Numbered from the stretch's first letter, positions 1-11,699 are shown. The stretch: DNA of 64,000 nt from Symsagittifera roscoffensis (GCF_963678635.1 NC_087062.1:95721705-95785704), one strand, 5' to 3'. A program made the numbers and translations. The notes: generated by a model not told the origin, from the sequence alone.

Positions 1-1440
1 AATTGGGACTTTATTGGGACAAAAATATTGGGACATTTTATTGGGACAAAAAATCCCAGTTGGTCTAGCGGTTAGGATTTGTGGCTTTCACCCACAAGGC
101 TCAATTGATTTTTTGAAGCTGTATAGGATACACGAACAGAAAATGTTTAGAAACTACCTGGCTCGATCATAGTAGAAAATTTTTGCACGTTCATCTTTGA
201 ATAGAAAACGTCAGACCAACTTTGAATCCCAGTTGGTCTAGCGAATAGGATTTGTGGCTTTCACCCACAAGGCCCAATTGATTTTTTGAAGCTGTATAGG
301 ATACACGAACAGAAAATGTTAAGAAACTACCTGGCTCGATCATAGTAGAAAATTTTTGGACGTTCATCTTTGAATAGAAAACGTGCCATTTAAGCGTTCA
401 CTTTATTGGGACAAAAATAAGGGACACTTTATTGGGACAAAAATTGGGACTTTACTGGGACTCTTTATTGGGAAAAAAATATTGGGACACTTTATTGGGA
501 CAAAAAATCCCAGTTGGTCTAGCGGTTAGGATTTGTGGCTTTCACCCACAAGGCTCAATTGATTTTTTGAAGTTGTAAAGGATACACGAACAGAAAATGT
601 TAAGAAACTACCTGGCTCAATCATAGTAGAAAAATTTTGCACGTTCATCTTTGAATAGAAAACGTGCCATTTAAGCGTTCACTTTATTGGGACAAAAATA
701 AGGGACACTTTATTGGGACAAAAATTCGGACTTTATTGGGACAAAAATATTGGGACATTTTATTGGGACAAAAAATCCCAGTTGGTCTAGCGGTTAGGAT
801 TTGTGGCTTTCACCCATAAGGCTCAATTAATTTTTTGAAGCTGTATAGGATACACGAACAGAAAATGTTAAGAAACTACCTGGCTCGATCATAGTAGAAA
901 ATTTTTGCACGTTGATCTTTGAATAGAAAACGTTAGACCAACTTTTTGAATCCCAGTTGGTCTAGCCGTTAGGATTTGTGGCTTTCACCCACAAGGCCCA
1001 ATTGATTTTTTGAAACTGTATAGGATACACGAACAGAAAATGTTAAGAAACTACCTGGCTCGATCATAGTAGAAAATTTTTGCACGTTCATCTTTGAATA
1101 GAAAACGTGCCATTTAAGCGGTCACTTTATTGGGACAAAAATAAGGGACACTTTATTGGGACAAAAATTCGGACTTTATTGGGACACTTTATTGGGACAA
1201 AAATATTGGGACACTTTATTGGGACAAAAAATCTCAGTTGGTCTAGCGGTTAGGATTTGTGGCTTTCACCCACAAGGCTCAATTGATTTTTTGAAGTTGT
1301 AAAGGATACACGAACAGAAAATGTTAAAAAACTACCTGGCTCAATCATAGTAGAAAATTTTTAGAAGTTCATCTTTGAATAGAAAACGTGCCATTTAGGG
1401 GTTCACTTTATTGGGACAAAAATAAGGACTCACGATAATA

Positions 1441-1512
1441 TCCCAATTGGTCTAGCGCTTAGGATTTGTGGCTTCCAACCACAAGGCCCGGGTTCGACTA
1501 CCGGACTGGGAA
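1441..1512 (+). tRNA. tRNA-Glu-derived copy, anticodon TCC
   Basis: Full length. Loop CTTCCAA gives anticodon TCC (Gly). Acceptor pair 6-67 is A-C and the D loop reads GCGCTTA, so G18-G19 are lost. Probably not functional. Confidence 0.45.
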
Positions 1513-1715
1513 ATCTATTACTTTTTCCAAATTGATTTTTTCTTCCGAATAAATATTACGCTCAAATGAGTTCTTTGAAGTTGTATAGGATACACGAACA
1601 CAAAAACGTTGAGAAATTAAATGGATTGACGATAGTAGAAAACTTGTTCAACTTCATCTTTGAATAGCAAAACGTGCCAATTATTATTGGAACAAAATAA
1701 GAACTCATGATCATA

Positions 1716-1787
1716 TTCCAGTTGGTCTAGCGGTTAAGATTTGTGGCTTTCACCCAGAAGGCCCGGGTTCGACTCCCGGACTGGGAA
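1716..1787 (+). tRNA. tRNA-Glu(TTC) copy
   Basis: Begins TTCCAGT (position 2 C to T). Anticodon stem TGTGG / CCAGA has a G-G clash. A and B boxes are readable. Confidence 0.55.
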
Positions 1788-1999
1788 ATCTATTACTTTT
1801 TTTAAATTGATTTTTTCTTCCGAATTACTATTACGCTCAAATGTGTTTTTTGAAGTTGTATAGGATACACGAACAGAAAATGTTAAGAAACTACCTGGCT
1901 CGATCATAGTAGAAAATATTTGGAAGTTCATCTTTGAATAGAAAACGTGCCATTTAGGGGTTCACTTTATTGGGACAAAAATAAGGACTCACGATAATA

Positions 2000-2071
2000 T
2001 CCCAATTGGTCTAGCGCTTAGGATTTGTGGCTTCCACCCGCAAGGCCCGGGTTCGACTACCGGAGTGGGAA
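2000..2071 (+). tRNA. tRNA-Glu-derived copy, anticodon TCC
   Basis: Loop CTTCCAC keeps U33 and reads TCC (Gly). The T stem has A opposite G and the acceptor stem has two mismatches (TCCCAAT / AGTGGGA). Confidence 0.4.
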
Positions 2072-2274
2072 ATCTATTACTTTTTTCAAATTGAATTTTT
2101 CTTCCGAATAAATATTACGCTTAAATGAGTTCTTTGAAGTTGTATAGGATACACAAACACAAAAACGTTGAGAAATTAAATGGATTGACGATAGTAGAAA
2201 ACTTGTTCAACTTCATCTTTGAATAGCAAAACGTGCCAATTATTATTGGAACAAAATAAGAACTCAGGGTCATA

Positions 2275-2346
2275 TCGCAGTTGGTCTAGCGGTTAAGATT
2301 CGTGGCTTTCACCCAGAAGGCCCGGGTTCGACTCCCGAACTGGGAA
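2275..2346 (+). tRNA. tRNA-Glu(TTC) copy
   Basis: Begins TCGCAGT (mismatch at pair 3). The T stem ends CCCGA. Anticodon TTC retained; weakened copy. Confidence 0.45.
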
Positions 2347-2556
2347 ATCTATTACTTTTTTTAATTGATTTTTTCTACCGAATAACTATTACTCTCAAAT
2401 GAGTTCTTTGAAGTTGTATAGGATACACAAATACAAAATGTTGAGAAACTACATGGATCGACCATAGTTGAAAACTTGTGCAAGTTAATCTTTAATAGAA
2501 AACGTGCCAAATAGGCGTTCACTTTATTGGGACAAAAATAAGGACTAACGCTCATA

Positions 2557-2628
2557 TCCCAGTTGGTCTAGAGGTTAGGATTTGTGGCTTTCACCCAGAA
2601 GGCCCGGGTTCGACTCCCGGACTGGGAA
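2557..2628 (+). tRNA. tRNA-Glu(TTC) copy
   Basis: Acceptor and T arms match the consensus. D loop is AGAGG, and the anticodon stem TGTGG / CCAGA has one G-G mismatch. Confidence 0.6.
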
Positions 2629-2839
2629 ATCTATTACTTTTTTATATTGATTTTTTCTTCCGAATTACTATTACGCTCAAATGTGTTTTTTGAAGTTTTA
2701 TAGGATACACGAACAGAAAATGTTAAGAAACCACCTGGCTCGATCATAGTAGAAAATTTTTAGAAGTTCATCTTTGAATAGAAAACGTGCCATTTAGAGG
2801 TTCACTTTATTGGGACAAAAATAAGGACTCACGATAATA

Positions 2840-2911
2840 TCCCAAATGGTCTAGCGCTTAGGATTTGTGGCTTCCACCCACAAGGCCCGGGTTCGACTAC
2901 CGGACTGGGAA
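2840..2911 (+). tRNA. tRNA-Glu-derived copy, anticodon TCC
   Basis: Anticodon stem intact (TGTGG / CCACA), loop CTTCCAC, anticodon TCC (Gly). Begins TCCCAAA, breaking the inner acceptor stem; D loop GCGCTTA. Confidence 0.4.
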
Positions 2912-3114
2912 ATCTATTACTTTTTTCAAATTAATTTTTTCTTCCGAATAAATATTACGCTCAAATGAGTTCTTTGAAGTTGTATAGGATACACGAACAC
3001 AAAAACGTTGAGAAATTATATGGATTGACGATAGTAGAAAACTTGTTCAACTTCATCTTTGAATAGCAAAACGTGTCAATTATTATTGGAACAAAATAAG
3101 AACTCAGGGTCATA

Positions 3115-3186
3115 TCCCAGTTGGTCTAGCGGTTAAGATTTGTTGCTTCCACCCAGCAGGCCCGGGTTCGACTCCCGGACTGGAAA
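3115..3186 (+). tRNA. tRNA-Glu-derived copy, anticodon TCC
   Basis: Loop CTTCCAC with a mispaired stem TGTTG / CCAGC. The 3' end reads ACTGGAAA, so acceptor pair 2-71 is lost. Confidence 0.4.
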
Positions 3187-3389
3187 ATCTATTACTTTTT
3201 TCAAATTGATTTTTTCTTCCGAATAAATATTACGCTCAAATGAGTTCTTTGAAGTTGTATAGGATACACGAACACAAAAACGTTGAGAAATTAAATGGAT
3301 TGACGATAGTAGAAAACTTGTTCAACTTCATCTTTGAATAGCAAAACGTGCCAATTATTATTGGAACAAAACAAGAACTCAGGGTCATA

Positions 3390-3461
3390 TCCCAGTTGGT
3401 CTAGCGGTTAAGATTTGTAGCTTTCACCCAAAAGGCCCGGGTGCGACTCCCGGACTGGGAA
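3390..3461 (+). tRNA. tRNA-Glu(TTC) copy with damaged T loop
   Basis: T loop TGCGACT instead of TTCGACT alters the invariant T-psi-C position and the B box. Anticodon stem TGTAG / CCAAA is weak. Confidence 0.4.
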
Positions 3462-3670
3462 ATCTATTACTTTTTTAAATTAATTTTTCTACCGAATAAC
3501 TATTACTCTCAAATGAGTTCTTTGAAGTTGTATAGGATGCACAAACACAAAATGTTGAGAAACTACATGGATCGACCATGGTTGAAAACTTGTGCAAGTT
3601 AATCTTTAATAGAAAACGTGCCAATTAGGCGTTCGCTTTATTGGGACAAAAATAAGGACTCACGCTCATA

Positions 3671-3742
3671 TCCCAGTTGGTCTAGAGGTTAGGATTTGTG
3701 GCTTCCAGCCAGAAGGCCCGGGTTCGACTCCCGGACTGGGAA
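3671..3742 (+). tRNA. tRNA-Glu-derived copy, anticodon TCC
   Basis: Acceptor and T arms are consensus. Loop CTTCCAG reads TCC and the stem TGTGG / CCAGA carries a G-G clash. Confidence 0.45.
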
Positions 3743-3945
3743 ATCTATTACTTTTTTCAAATTGATTTTTTCTTCCGAATAAATATTACGCTCAAATGAG
3801 TTCTTTGAAGTTGTATAGGATACACGAACACAAAAACGTTGAGAAATTAAATGGATTGACGATAGTAGAAAACTTGTTCAACTTCATCTTTGAATAGCAA
3901 AACGTGCCAATTATTATTGGAACAAAATAAGAACTCAGGGTCATA

Positions 3946-4017
3946 TCCCAGTTGGTCTAGCGGTTAAGATTTGTGGCTTTCACCCAGAAGGCCCGGATGC
4001 GACTCCCGGACTGGGAA
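3946..4017 (+). tRNA. tRNA-Glu(TTC) copy with damaged T arm
   Basis: The T arm reads CCGGA TGCGACT CCCGG, losing one stem pair and the B box. Acceptor stem intact; anticodon TTC. Confidence 0.4.
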
Positions 4018-4229
4018 ATCTATTACTTTTTTTAAATTGATTTTTTCTTCCGAATTACTATTACGCTCAAATGTGTTTTTTGAAGTTTTATAGGATACAC
4101 GAACAGAAAATGTTAAGAAACTACCTGGCTCGATCATAGTAGAAAATTTTTAGAAGTTCATCTTTGAATAGAAAACGTGCCATTTAGGGGTTCACTTTAT
4201 TGGGACAAAAATAAGGACTCACGATAATA

Positions 4230-4301
4230 TCCCAATTGGTCTAGCGCTTAGGATTTTTGGCTTCCACCCACAAGGCCCGGGTTCGACTACCGGACTGGGA
4301 A
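4230..4301 (+). tRNA. tRNA-Glu-derived copy, anticodon TCC
   Basis: Loop CTTCCAC; stem TTTGG / CCACA; begins TCCCAAT; T stem 3' strand ACCGG. Same subtype as the copies at 2,000 and 2,840. Confidence 0.4.
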
Positions 4302-4504
4302 ATCTATTACTTTTTTCAAATTGATTTTTTCTTCCGAATAAATATTACGCTCAAATGAGTTCTTTGAAGTTGTATAGGATACACGAACACAAAAACGTTG
4401 AGAAATTAAATGGATTGACGATAGAAGAAAACTTGTTCAACTTCATCTTTGAATAGCAAAACGTGCCAATTATTATTGGAACAAAATAAGAACTCAGGGT
4501 CATA

Positions 4505-4576
4505 TCCCAGTTGGTCTAGCTGTTAAGATTTGTGGCTTTCACCCAGAAGGCCCGGGTGCGACTCCCGGACTGGGAA
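4505..4576 (+). tRNA. tRNA-Glu(TTC) copy with damaged T loop
   Basis: T loop TGCGACT, D loop AGCTGTTAA. Acceptor stem perfect; anticodon TTC. Confidence 0.4.
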
Positions 4577-4785
4577 ATCTATTACTTTTTTAAATTGATT
4601 TTTTCTACCGAATAACTATTACTCTCAAATGAGTTCTTTGAAGTTGTATAGGATACACAAACACAAAAAGTTGAGAACTACATGGATCGACTATAGTTGA
4701 AAACTTGTGCAAGTTAATCTTTAATAGAAAACGTGCCAATTAGGCGTTCACTTTATTGGGACAAAAATAAGGACTCACGCTCATA

Positions 4786-4857
4786 TCCCAGTTGGTCTAG
4801 AGGTTAGGATTTGTGGCTTTCACCCAGAAGGCCCGGGTTCGACTCCCGGACTGGGAA
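4786..4857 (+). tRNA. tRNA-Glu(TTC) copy
   Basis: Same haplotype as the copy at 2,557 (D loop AGAGG, anticodon stem G-G mismatch). Otherwise consensus, followed by a T6 run. Confidence 0.6.
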
Positions 4858-5381
4858 ATCTATTACTTTTTTCAAATTGATTTTTTCTTCCGAATAAATA
4901 TTACGCTCAAATGAGTTCTTTGAAGTTGTATAGGATACACGAACAGAAAATGTTAAGAAACTACCTGGCTCGATCATAGTAGAAAATTTTGGCACGTTCA
5001 TCTTTGAATAGAAAACGTGCCATTTAAGCGTTCACTTTATTGGGACAAAAATAATGGACACTTAATTGGGACATAAAATCTCAGTTGGTCTAGCGGTTAG
5101 GATTTGTGGCTTTCACCCACAAGGCCCGGGTTCGACTCCCGGACTGGGAAATCTATTACTTTTTTCAAATTGATTTTTTCTTCCGAATAAATATTACGCT
5201 CAAATGAGTTCTTTGAAGTTGTATAGGATACACGAACAGAAAATGTTAAGAAACTACCTGGCTCGATCATAGTAGAAAATTTTGGCACGTTCATCTTTGA
5301 ATAGAAAACGTGCCATTTAAGCGTTCACTTTATTGGGACAAAAATAATGGACACTTAATTGGGACATAAAATCTCAGTTGG
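4796..5381 (+). repeat. 293-bp tandem pair within the array
   Basis: Two consecutive tRNA-containing units (tRNAs at 4,786/5,079 and 5,079/5,372) are near-identical over 293 bp, including a private 'ataatggacacttaattggg' spacer variant. This indicates a recent unequal exchange. Confidence 0.7.
5079..5150 (+). tRNA. tRNA-Glu(TTC), near-consensus
   Basis: Only change is TCTCAGT at the 5' end, giving a U-G wobble at acceptor pair 3. A and B boxes, anticodon stem and T stem are intact, and a T6 run follows. A plausible functional gene. Confidence 0.8.
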
Positions 5382-5443
5382 TCTAGCGGTTAGGATTTGT
5401 GGCTTTCACCCACAAGGCCCGCGTTCGACTCCCGGACTGGGAA
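5372..5443 (+). tRNA. tRNA-Glu(TTC) copy
   Basis: Like the preceding copy 293 bp upstream, but the T stem reads CCGCG / CCCGG with one G-to-C mismatch. Confidence 0.6.
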
Positions 5444-5469
5444 ATCTATTACTTTTTTTAAATTGATTT

Positions 5470-6870
5470 TTTCTTCCGAATAAATATTTATAAATAAATC
5501 CGAATAAATAATTATATAAGAAACTACCTGGCTCGATCATAGTAGAAAATTTTTGCACGTTCATCTTTGAATAGAAAACGTGCCATTCAAGCGTTCATTT
5601 TATTGGGACAAAAATATTGGGACACTTTATTGGGACAAAAAATCCCAGTTGGTCTAGCGGTTAGGATTTGTGGCTTTCACCCACAAGGCCCAATTGATTT
5701 TTTGAAGCTGTATAGGATACACGAACAGAAAATGTTAAGAAACTACCTGGCTCGATCATAGTCGAAAATTTTTGCACGTTCATCTTTGAATAGAAAACGT
5801 GCCATTTGAGCGTTCACTTTATTGGGACAAAAATAAGGGACACTTTATTGGGACAAAAATTGGGACAAAAATATTGGGACATTTTGTTGGGACAAAAAAT
5901 CCCAGTTGGTCTAGCGGTTAGGATTTGTGGCTTTCACCCACAAGGCTCAATTGATTTTTTGAAGCTGTATAGGATACACGAACAGAAAATGTTTAGAAAC
6001 TACCTGGCTCGATCATAGTAGAAAATTTTTGCACGTTCATCTTTGAATAGAAAACGTTAGACCAACTTTGAATCCCAGTTGGTCTAGCGAATAGGATTTG
6101 TGGCTTTCACCCACAAGGCCCGGGTTCGACTCCCGGACTGGGAAATCTATTACTTTTTTTAAATTGATTTTTTCTTCCGAATAAATATTTATAAATAAAT
6201 CCGAATAAATAATTATATAAGAAACTACCTGGCTCGATCATAGTAGAAAATTTTTGCACGTTCATCTTTGAATAGAAAACGTGCCATTCAAGCGTTCATT
6301 TTATTGGGACAAAAATATTGGGACACTTTATTGGGACAAAAAATCCCAGTTGGTCTAGCGGTTAGGATTTGTGGCTTTCACCCACAAGGCCCAATTGATT
6401 TTTTGAAGCTGTATAGGATACACGAACAGAAAATGTTAAGAAACTACCTGGCTCGATCATAGTCGAAAATTTTTGCACGTTCATCTTTGAATAGAAAACG
6501 TGCCATTTGAGCGTTCACTTTATTGGGACAAAAATAAGGGACACTTTATTGGGACAAAAATTGGGACAAAAATATTGGGACATTTTGTTGGGACAAAAAA
6601 TCCCAGTTGGTCTAGCGGTTAGGATTTGTGGCTTTCACCCACAAGGCTCAATTGATTTTTTGAAGCTGTATAGGATACACGAACAGAAAATGTTTAGAAA
6701 CTACCTGGCTCGATCATAGTAGAAAATTTTTGCACGTTCATCTTTGAATAGAAAACGTTAGACCAACTTTGAATCCCAGTTGGTCTAGCGAATAGGATTT
6801 GTGGCTTTCACCCACAAGGCCCAATTGATTTTTTGAAGCTGTATAGGATACACGAACAGAAAATGTTAAG
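5470..6870 (+). repeat. 701-bp tandem duplication within the array
   Basis: The block containing 'aaatatttataaataaatcc' near 5,483 recurs near 6,184 with the same downstream order: truncated tRNAs at 5,643 and 5,900 against 6,344 and 6,601. The offset is 701 bp and I saw almost no differences. Confidence 0.75.
6073..6144 (+). tRNA. tRNA-Glu(TTC) copy with altered D loop
   Basis: D loop GCGAATA replaces GCGGTTA, removing G19. All stems pair perfectly. Embedded among T-arm-deleted copies. Confidence 0.6.
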
Positions 6871-8486
6871 AAACTACCTGGCTCGATCATAGTAAAAAAT
6901 TTTGGACGTTCATCTTTGAATAGAAAACGTGCCATTTAAGCGTTCACTTTATTGGGACAAAAAAAAAGGACACTTTATTGGGACAAAAATTGGGACTTTA
7001 TTGGGACACTTTATTGGGACAAAAATATTGGGACACTTTATTGGGACAAAAATTCGGTTGGTCTAGTGGTTAGGATTTGTAGCTTTCACCCACAAGGCTC
7101 AATTGATTTTTTGAAGCTGTATAGGATACACGAACAGAAAATGTTAAGAAACTACCTGGCTCGATCATAGTAGAAAATTTTTGCACGTTCATCCTTGAAT
7201 AGAAAACGTTAGACCAACTTTTTGAATCCCAGTTGGTCTAGCGGTTAGGATTTGTGGCTTTCACCCACAAGGCCCATGTGATTTTTTGAAGCTGTATAGG
7301 ATACACGAACAGAAAATGTTAAGAAACTACCTGGCTCTATCATAGTAGAAAATTTTTGGACGATCATCTTTTAATAGAAAACGTGCCATTTAAGCGTTCA
7401 CTTTATTGGGACAAAAATAAAGGACACTTTATTGGGACAAAAATTGGGACTTTATTGGGACACTTTATTGGGACAAAAATATTGGGACACTTTATTGGGA
7501 CAAAAAATCTCAGTTGGTCTAGCGGTTAGGATTTGTGGCTTTCACCCACAAGGCTCAATTGATTTTTTGAAGCTGTATAGGACACACGAACAGAAAATGT
7601 TAAGAAACTACCTGGCTCGATCATAGTAGAAAATTTTTGCACGTTCATCTTTGAATAGAAAACGTTAGGACAAATTTTTGAATCCCAGTTGGTCTAGCGG
7701 TTAGGATTTGTAGCTTTCACCTACAAGGTGAAAGCCACAAGGTGAATAGAAAACGTTAGACCAACTTTTCGAATCCCAGTTGGTCTAGCGGTTAGGATCT
7801 GTGGCTTTCGCCCACAAGGCCCAATTGATTTTTTGAAGCTGTATAGGACACACGAACAGAAAATGTTAAGAAACTACCTGGCTCGATCATAGTAGAAAGA
7901 TTTGCACGTTCATCTCTGAATAGAAAACGTTAGACCAAATTTTTGAATCCCAGTTGGTCTAGCGGTTAGGATTAGAAAACATGCCATTTAAGCGTTCACT
8001 TTCTTGGGACCAAAATATTGGGACGCTTTATTGGGACAAAAAATCCCAGTTGGTCTAGCGGTTAGGTTTTGTGGCTTTCACCCACAAGGCCCAATTCATT
8101 TTTTGAAGCTGTATAGGATACACGAACAGAAAGTGTTAATGGCACGTTTAAGCGTTCACTTTATTGGGACAAAAATAAGGGACACTTTATTGGGACAAAA
8201 ATTGGGACTTTATTGGGACAAAAATATTGGGATACTTTATTGGGACAAAAAATCCCAGTTAGTCTAGCGGTTAGGATTTGTGGCTTTCACCCACAAGGCT
8301 CAATTGATTTTTTGAAGCTGTATAGGATACACGAACAGAAAATGTTAAGAAACTACCTGGCTCGATCATAGTAGAAAATTCCCAGTTGGTCTAGCCATTT
8401 AAGCGTTCCATTTGAATGTAAAACGTGCTAAATAAGCGTTCATTTTATTGGGACAAAATATTGGGACACTTTATTGGGATAAAAAA

Positions 8487-8558
8487 TCCCAGTTGGTCTA
8501 GCGGTAAGAATTTGTGGCTTTCACCCACAAGGCACGGGCTCGAAGCCCGGACTGGGAA
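8487..8558 (+). pseudogene. tRNA-Glu copy with lost T loop
   Basis: T loop CTCGAAG replaces TTCGACT, destroying the B box, and the D arm reads GGTAAGAAT. The anticodon arm is intact. Confidence 0.5.
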
Positions 8559-8770
8559 ATCTTTTACCTTTTTAAATTGATTTTTTCTTCCGAATAAATA
8601 TTACGCTCAAATGAGTTCTTTGAAGTTGTATAGGATACACGAACACAAAAACGTTGAGATATTAAATGGAATGACGATAGTAGAAAACTTGTTCAACTTC
8701 ATCTTTGAATAGAAAAACGTGCCAATTAGGCGTTCACTTTATTGGGACAAAATAAGAACTCAGGATCATA

Positions 8771-8842
8771 TCCCAGTTGGTCTAGCGGTTAGGATATGTG
8801 TCTTTCACTCACAAGGTCCGGGTTCGACTCCCGGACTGGGAA
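8771..8842 (+). tRNA. tRNA-Glu(TTC) copy
   Basis: Anticodon stem TGTGT / TCACA has a T-T pair at the loop edge. The other stems and both promoter boxes are intact. Confidence 0.6.
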
Positions 8843-9053
8843 AACTCTTACTTTTTTAAATTGATTTTTTCTTCCAAATAACTATTACTCTCAAATGAGT
8901 TCTTTGAAGTTGTATAGGATACACAAACACAAAATGTTGAGAAACTATATAGATCGACCATAGTTGAAAACTTGTGCGTGTTTATCTCTGAATGGAAAAA
9001 CGTGCCAATCAGGCGTTCACTTTATTGGGACAAACATAGAACACGGTTGCATA

Positions 9054-9125
9054 TCCCAGTTGGTCTAGAGGTTAGGATTTGTAGCTTTCACCCACAAGGC
9101 CCGGGTTCGACTCCCGGATTGCGAA
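9054..9125 (+). tRNA. tRNA-Glu(TTC) copy, V subtype
   Basis: The V subtype has D loop AGAGG, anticodon stem TGTAG / CCACA (A-C mismatch) and 3' end ATTGCGAA (mismatch at acceptor pair 3). Confidence 0.5.
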
Positions 9126-9337
9126 GTCTATTACTTTTTTTAAATTAATTTTTTCTTCCGAATTACTATTACGCTCAAATGTGTTTTTTGAAGTTGTATA
9201 GGATACACGAACACAAAATGTTGAGAAACTACATGGATCGACCATAGTTGAAAACTTGTGCGTGTTTATCTTTGAATGGAAAAACGTGCCATCCAGGCGT
9301 TCACTTTACTGGGACAAAAATAGAACACGGTTGCATA

Positions 9338-9409
9338 TCCCAGTTGGTCTAGAGGTTAGGATTTGTAGCTTTCACCCACAAGGCCCGGGTTCGACTCCCG
9401 GATTGCGAA
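9338..9409 (+). tRNA. tRNA-Glu(TTC) copy, V subtype
   Basis: Identical in the tRNA part to the copy at 9,054. Confidence 0.5.
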
Positions 9410-9621
9410 GTCTATTACTTTTTTTAAATTGATTTTTTCTTCCGAATTACTTTTACGCTCAAATGTGTTTTTTGAAGTTGTATAGGATACACGAACACAA
9501 AATGTTGAGAAACTACATGGATCGACCATAGTTGAAAACTTGTGCGTGTTTATCTTTGAATGGAAAAACGTGCCATCCAGGCGTTCACTTTACTGGGACA
9601 AACATAGAACACGGTTGCATA

Positions 9622-9693
9622 TCCCAGTTGGTCTAGAGGTTAGGATTTGTAGCTTTCACCCACAAGGCCCGGGTTCGACTACCGGATTGCGAA
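9622..9693 (+). tRNA. tRNA-Glu(TTC) copy, V subtype
   Basis: V subtype with one further T-stem change (ACCGG on the 3' strand). Confidence 0.45.
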
Positions 9694-9930
9694 GTCTATT
9701 GCTTTTTTTAAATTGATTTTTTCTTCCGAATTACTATTACGCTCAAATGTGTTTTTTGAAGTTGTATAGGATACACGAACAGAAAATGTTAAGAAACTAC
9801 CTGGCTCGATCATAGTAGAAAATTCCCAGTTGGTCTAGCCATTTAAGCGTTCCATTTGAATGTAAAACGTGCTAAATAAGCGTTCATTTTATTGGGACAA
9901 AATATTGGGACACTTTATTGGGATAAAAAA

Positions 9931-10002
9931 TCCCAGTTGGTCTAGCGGTAAGAATTTGTGGCTTTCACCCACAAGGCACGGGCTCGAAGCCCGGACTGGG
10001 AA
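9931..10002 (+). pseudogene. tRNA-Glu copy with lost T loop
   Basis: Duplicate of the copy at 8,487 (offset 1,444 bp), with the same CTCGAAG loop. Confidence 0.5.
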
Positions 10003-10214
10003 ATCTTTTACCTTTTTAAATTGATTTTTTCTTCCGAATAAATATTACGCTCAAATGAGTTCTTTGAAGTTGTATAGGATACACGAACACAAAAACGTTG
10101 AGATATTAAATGGAATGACGATAGTAGAAAACTTGTTCAACTTCATCTTTGAATAGAAAAACGTGCCAATTAGGCGTTCACTTTATTGGGACAAAATAAG
10201 AACTCAGGATCATA

Positions 10215-10286
10215 TCCCAGTTGGTCTAGCGGTTAGGATATGTGTCTTTCACTCACAAGGTCCGGGTTCGACTCCCGGACTGGGAA
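10215..10286 (+). tRNA. tRNA-Glu(TTC) copy
   Basis: Duplicate of the copy at 8,771 (offset 1,444 bp). Confidence 0.6.
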
Positions 10287-10497
10287 AACTCTTACTTTTT
10301 TAAATTGATTTTTTCTTCCAAATAACTATTACTCTCAAATGAGTTCTTTGAAGTTGTATAGGATACACAAACACAAAATGTTGAGAAACTATATAGATCG
10401 ACCATAGTTGAAAACTTGTGCGTGTTTATCTCTGAATGGAAAAACGTGCCAATCAGGCGTTCACTTTATTGGGACAAACATAGAACACGGTTGCATA

Positions 10498-10569
10498 TCC
10501 CAGTTGGTCTAGAGGTTAGGATTTGTAGCTTTCACCCACAAGGCCCGGGTTCGACTCCCGGATTGCGAA
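10498..10569 (+). tRNA. tRNA-Glu(TTC) copy, V subtype
   Basis: Duplicate of the copy at 9,054 (offset 1,444 bp). Confidence 0.5.
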
Positions 10570-10781
10570 GTCTATTACTTTTTTTAAATTAATTTTTTCT
10601 TCCGAATTACTATTATGCTCAAATGTGTTTTTTGAAGTTGTATAGGATACACGAACACAAAATGTTGAGAAACTACATGGATCGACCATAGTTGAAAACT
10701 TGTGCGTGTTTATCTTTGAATGGAAAAACGTGCCATCCAGGCGTTCACTTTACTGGGACAAAAATAGAACACGGTTGCATA

Positions 10782-10853
10782 TCCCAGTTGGTCTAGAGGT
10801 TAGGATTTGTAGCTTTCACCCACAAGGACCGGGTTCGACTCCCGGATTGCGAA
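10782..10853 (+). tRNA. tRNA-Glu(TTC) copy, V subtype
   Basis: Duplicate of the copy at 9,338, with one extra change at the start of the T stem (ACCGG). Confidence 0.45.
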
Positions 10854-11065
10854 GTCTATTACTTTTTTTAAATTGATTTTTTCTTCCGAATTACTATTAC
10901 GCTCAAATGTGTTTTTTGAAGTTGTATAGGATACACGAACACAAAATGTTGAGAAACTACATGGATCGACCATAGTTGAAAACTTGTGCGTGTTTATCTT
11001 TGAATGGAAAAACGTGCCATCCAGGCGTTCACTTTACTGGGACAAACATAGAACACGGTTGCATA

Positions 11066-11137
11066 TCCCAGTTGGTCTAGAGGTTAGGATTTGTAGCTTT
11101 CACCCACAAGGCCCGGGTTCGACTACCGGATTGCGAA
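11066..11137 (+). tRNA. tRNA-Glu(TTC) copy, V subtype
   Basis: Duplicate of the copy at 9,622, sharing its ACCGG T-stem change. Confidence 0.45.
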
Positions 11138-11350
11138 GTCTATTGCTTTTTTTAAATTGATTTTTTCTTCCGAATTACTATTACGCTCAAATGTGTTTTT
11201 TGAAGTTGTATAGGATACACGAACACAAAATGTTGAGAAACTACATGGATCGACCATAGTTGAAAACTTGTGCGTGTTTATCTTTGAATGGAAAAACGTG
11301 CCATCCAGGCGTTCACTTTACTGGGACAAAAAAAAGAACACGGTTGCATA

Positions 11351-11421
11351 TCTCAGTTGGTCTAGTGGTTAGGATTTTGGCTTTCACCCACAAGGACCGG
11401 GTTCGATTGCCGGACTGGGAA
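11351..11421 (+). tRNA. tRNA-Glu(TTC) copy, X subtype (71 nt)
   Basis: The X subtype has D loop AGTGG, one nucleotide missing before the anticodon arm, and stem TTTGG / CCACA. Here the 3' T strand reads GCCGG. Confidence 0.5.
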
Positions 11422-11627
11422 ATTTAGTATTTTTTAAATTGATTTTTTCCGGATAACTATTATGCTCAATTGATTTTTCGAAGTTGTACAGGATACACGA
11501 ACAGAAAATGTTAACAAACTACCTGGCTCGATCATAGTAGAAAATTTTTGCAAGTTCATCTTTGAATAGAAAACGTGCCATTTAGGCGTTCACTTTATTG
11601 GGACAAAAAAAAGAACTCACGATCATA

Positions 11628-11699
11628 TCCCAGTTCGTCTAGCGGCTAGGAAATGTGGCTTTCACCCACAAGGCCCGGGTTCGACTCCCGCACTGGGAA
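11628..11699 (+). tRNA. tRNA-Glu(TTC) copy, Y subtype
   Basis: The Y subtype has TCGTCTAGCGGCTAGG, a change in the A box (TGG to TCG). Here CCCGC breaks one T-stem pair. Anticodon arm perfect. Confidence 0.5.

Larger units (their letters stand above)
1..8470 (+). repeat. Subarray rich in T-arm-deleted tRNA units and TTTATTGGGACA minisatellite
   Basis: This part is less regular than the rest. Truncated tRNA copies start at 54, 227, 508, 776, 951, 1232, 5643, 5900, 6344, 6601, 6774, 7053, 7227, 7508, 7683, 7774, 7948, 8044, 8253 and 8380; further fragments lie at 9824 and 22594. Most keep the 5' acceptor strand, D arm and anticodon arm, then jump from 'acaaggc' to 'caattgattttttgaag', losing the T arm, B box, 3' acceptor strand and terminator. 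Between them runs a minisatellite based on 'ctttattgggacaaaaat' in two to six copies per unit, for example 400-507, 690-775, 6,945-7,052 and 8,158-8,252. Full-length copies are confined to 1,441-5,443 and 6,073. Confidence 0.85.
8324..11211 (+). repeat. 1,444-bp higher-order duplication (two copies)
   Basis: The tRNA fragment at 8,380 and the full copies at 8,487, 8,771, 9,054, 9,338 and 9,622 recur at 9,824, 9,931, 10,215, 10,498, 10,782 and 11,066, each shifted by exactly 1,444 bp with shared private variants. Confidence 0.85.
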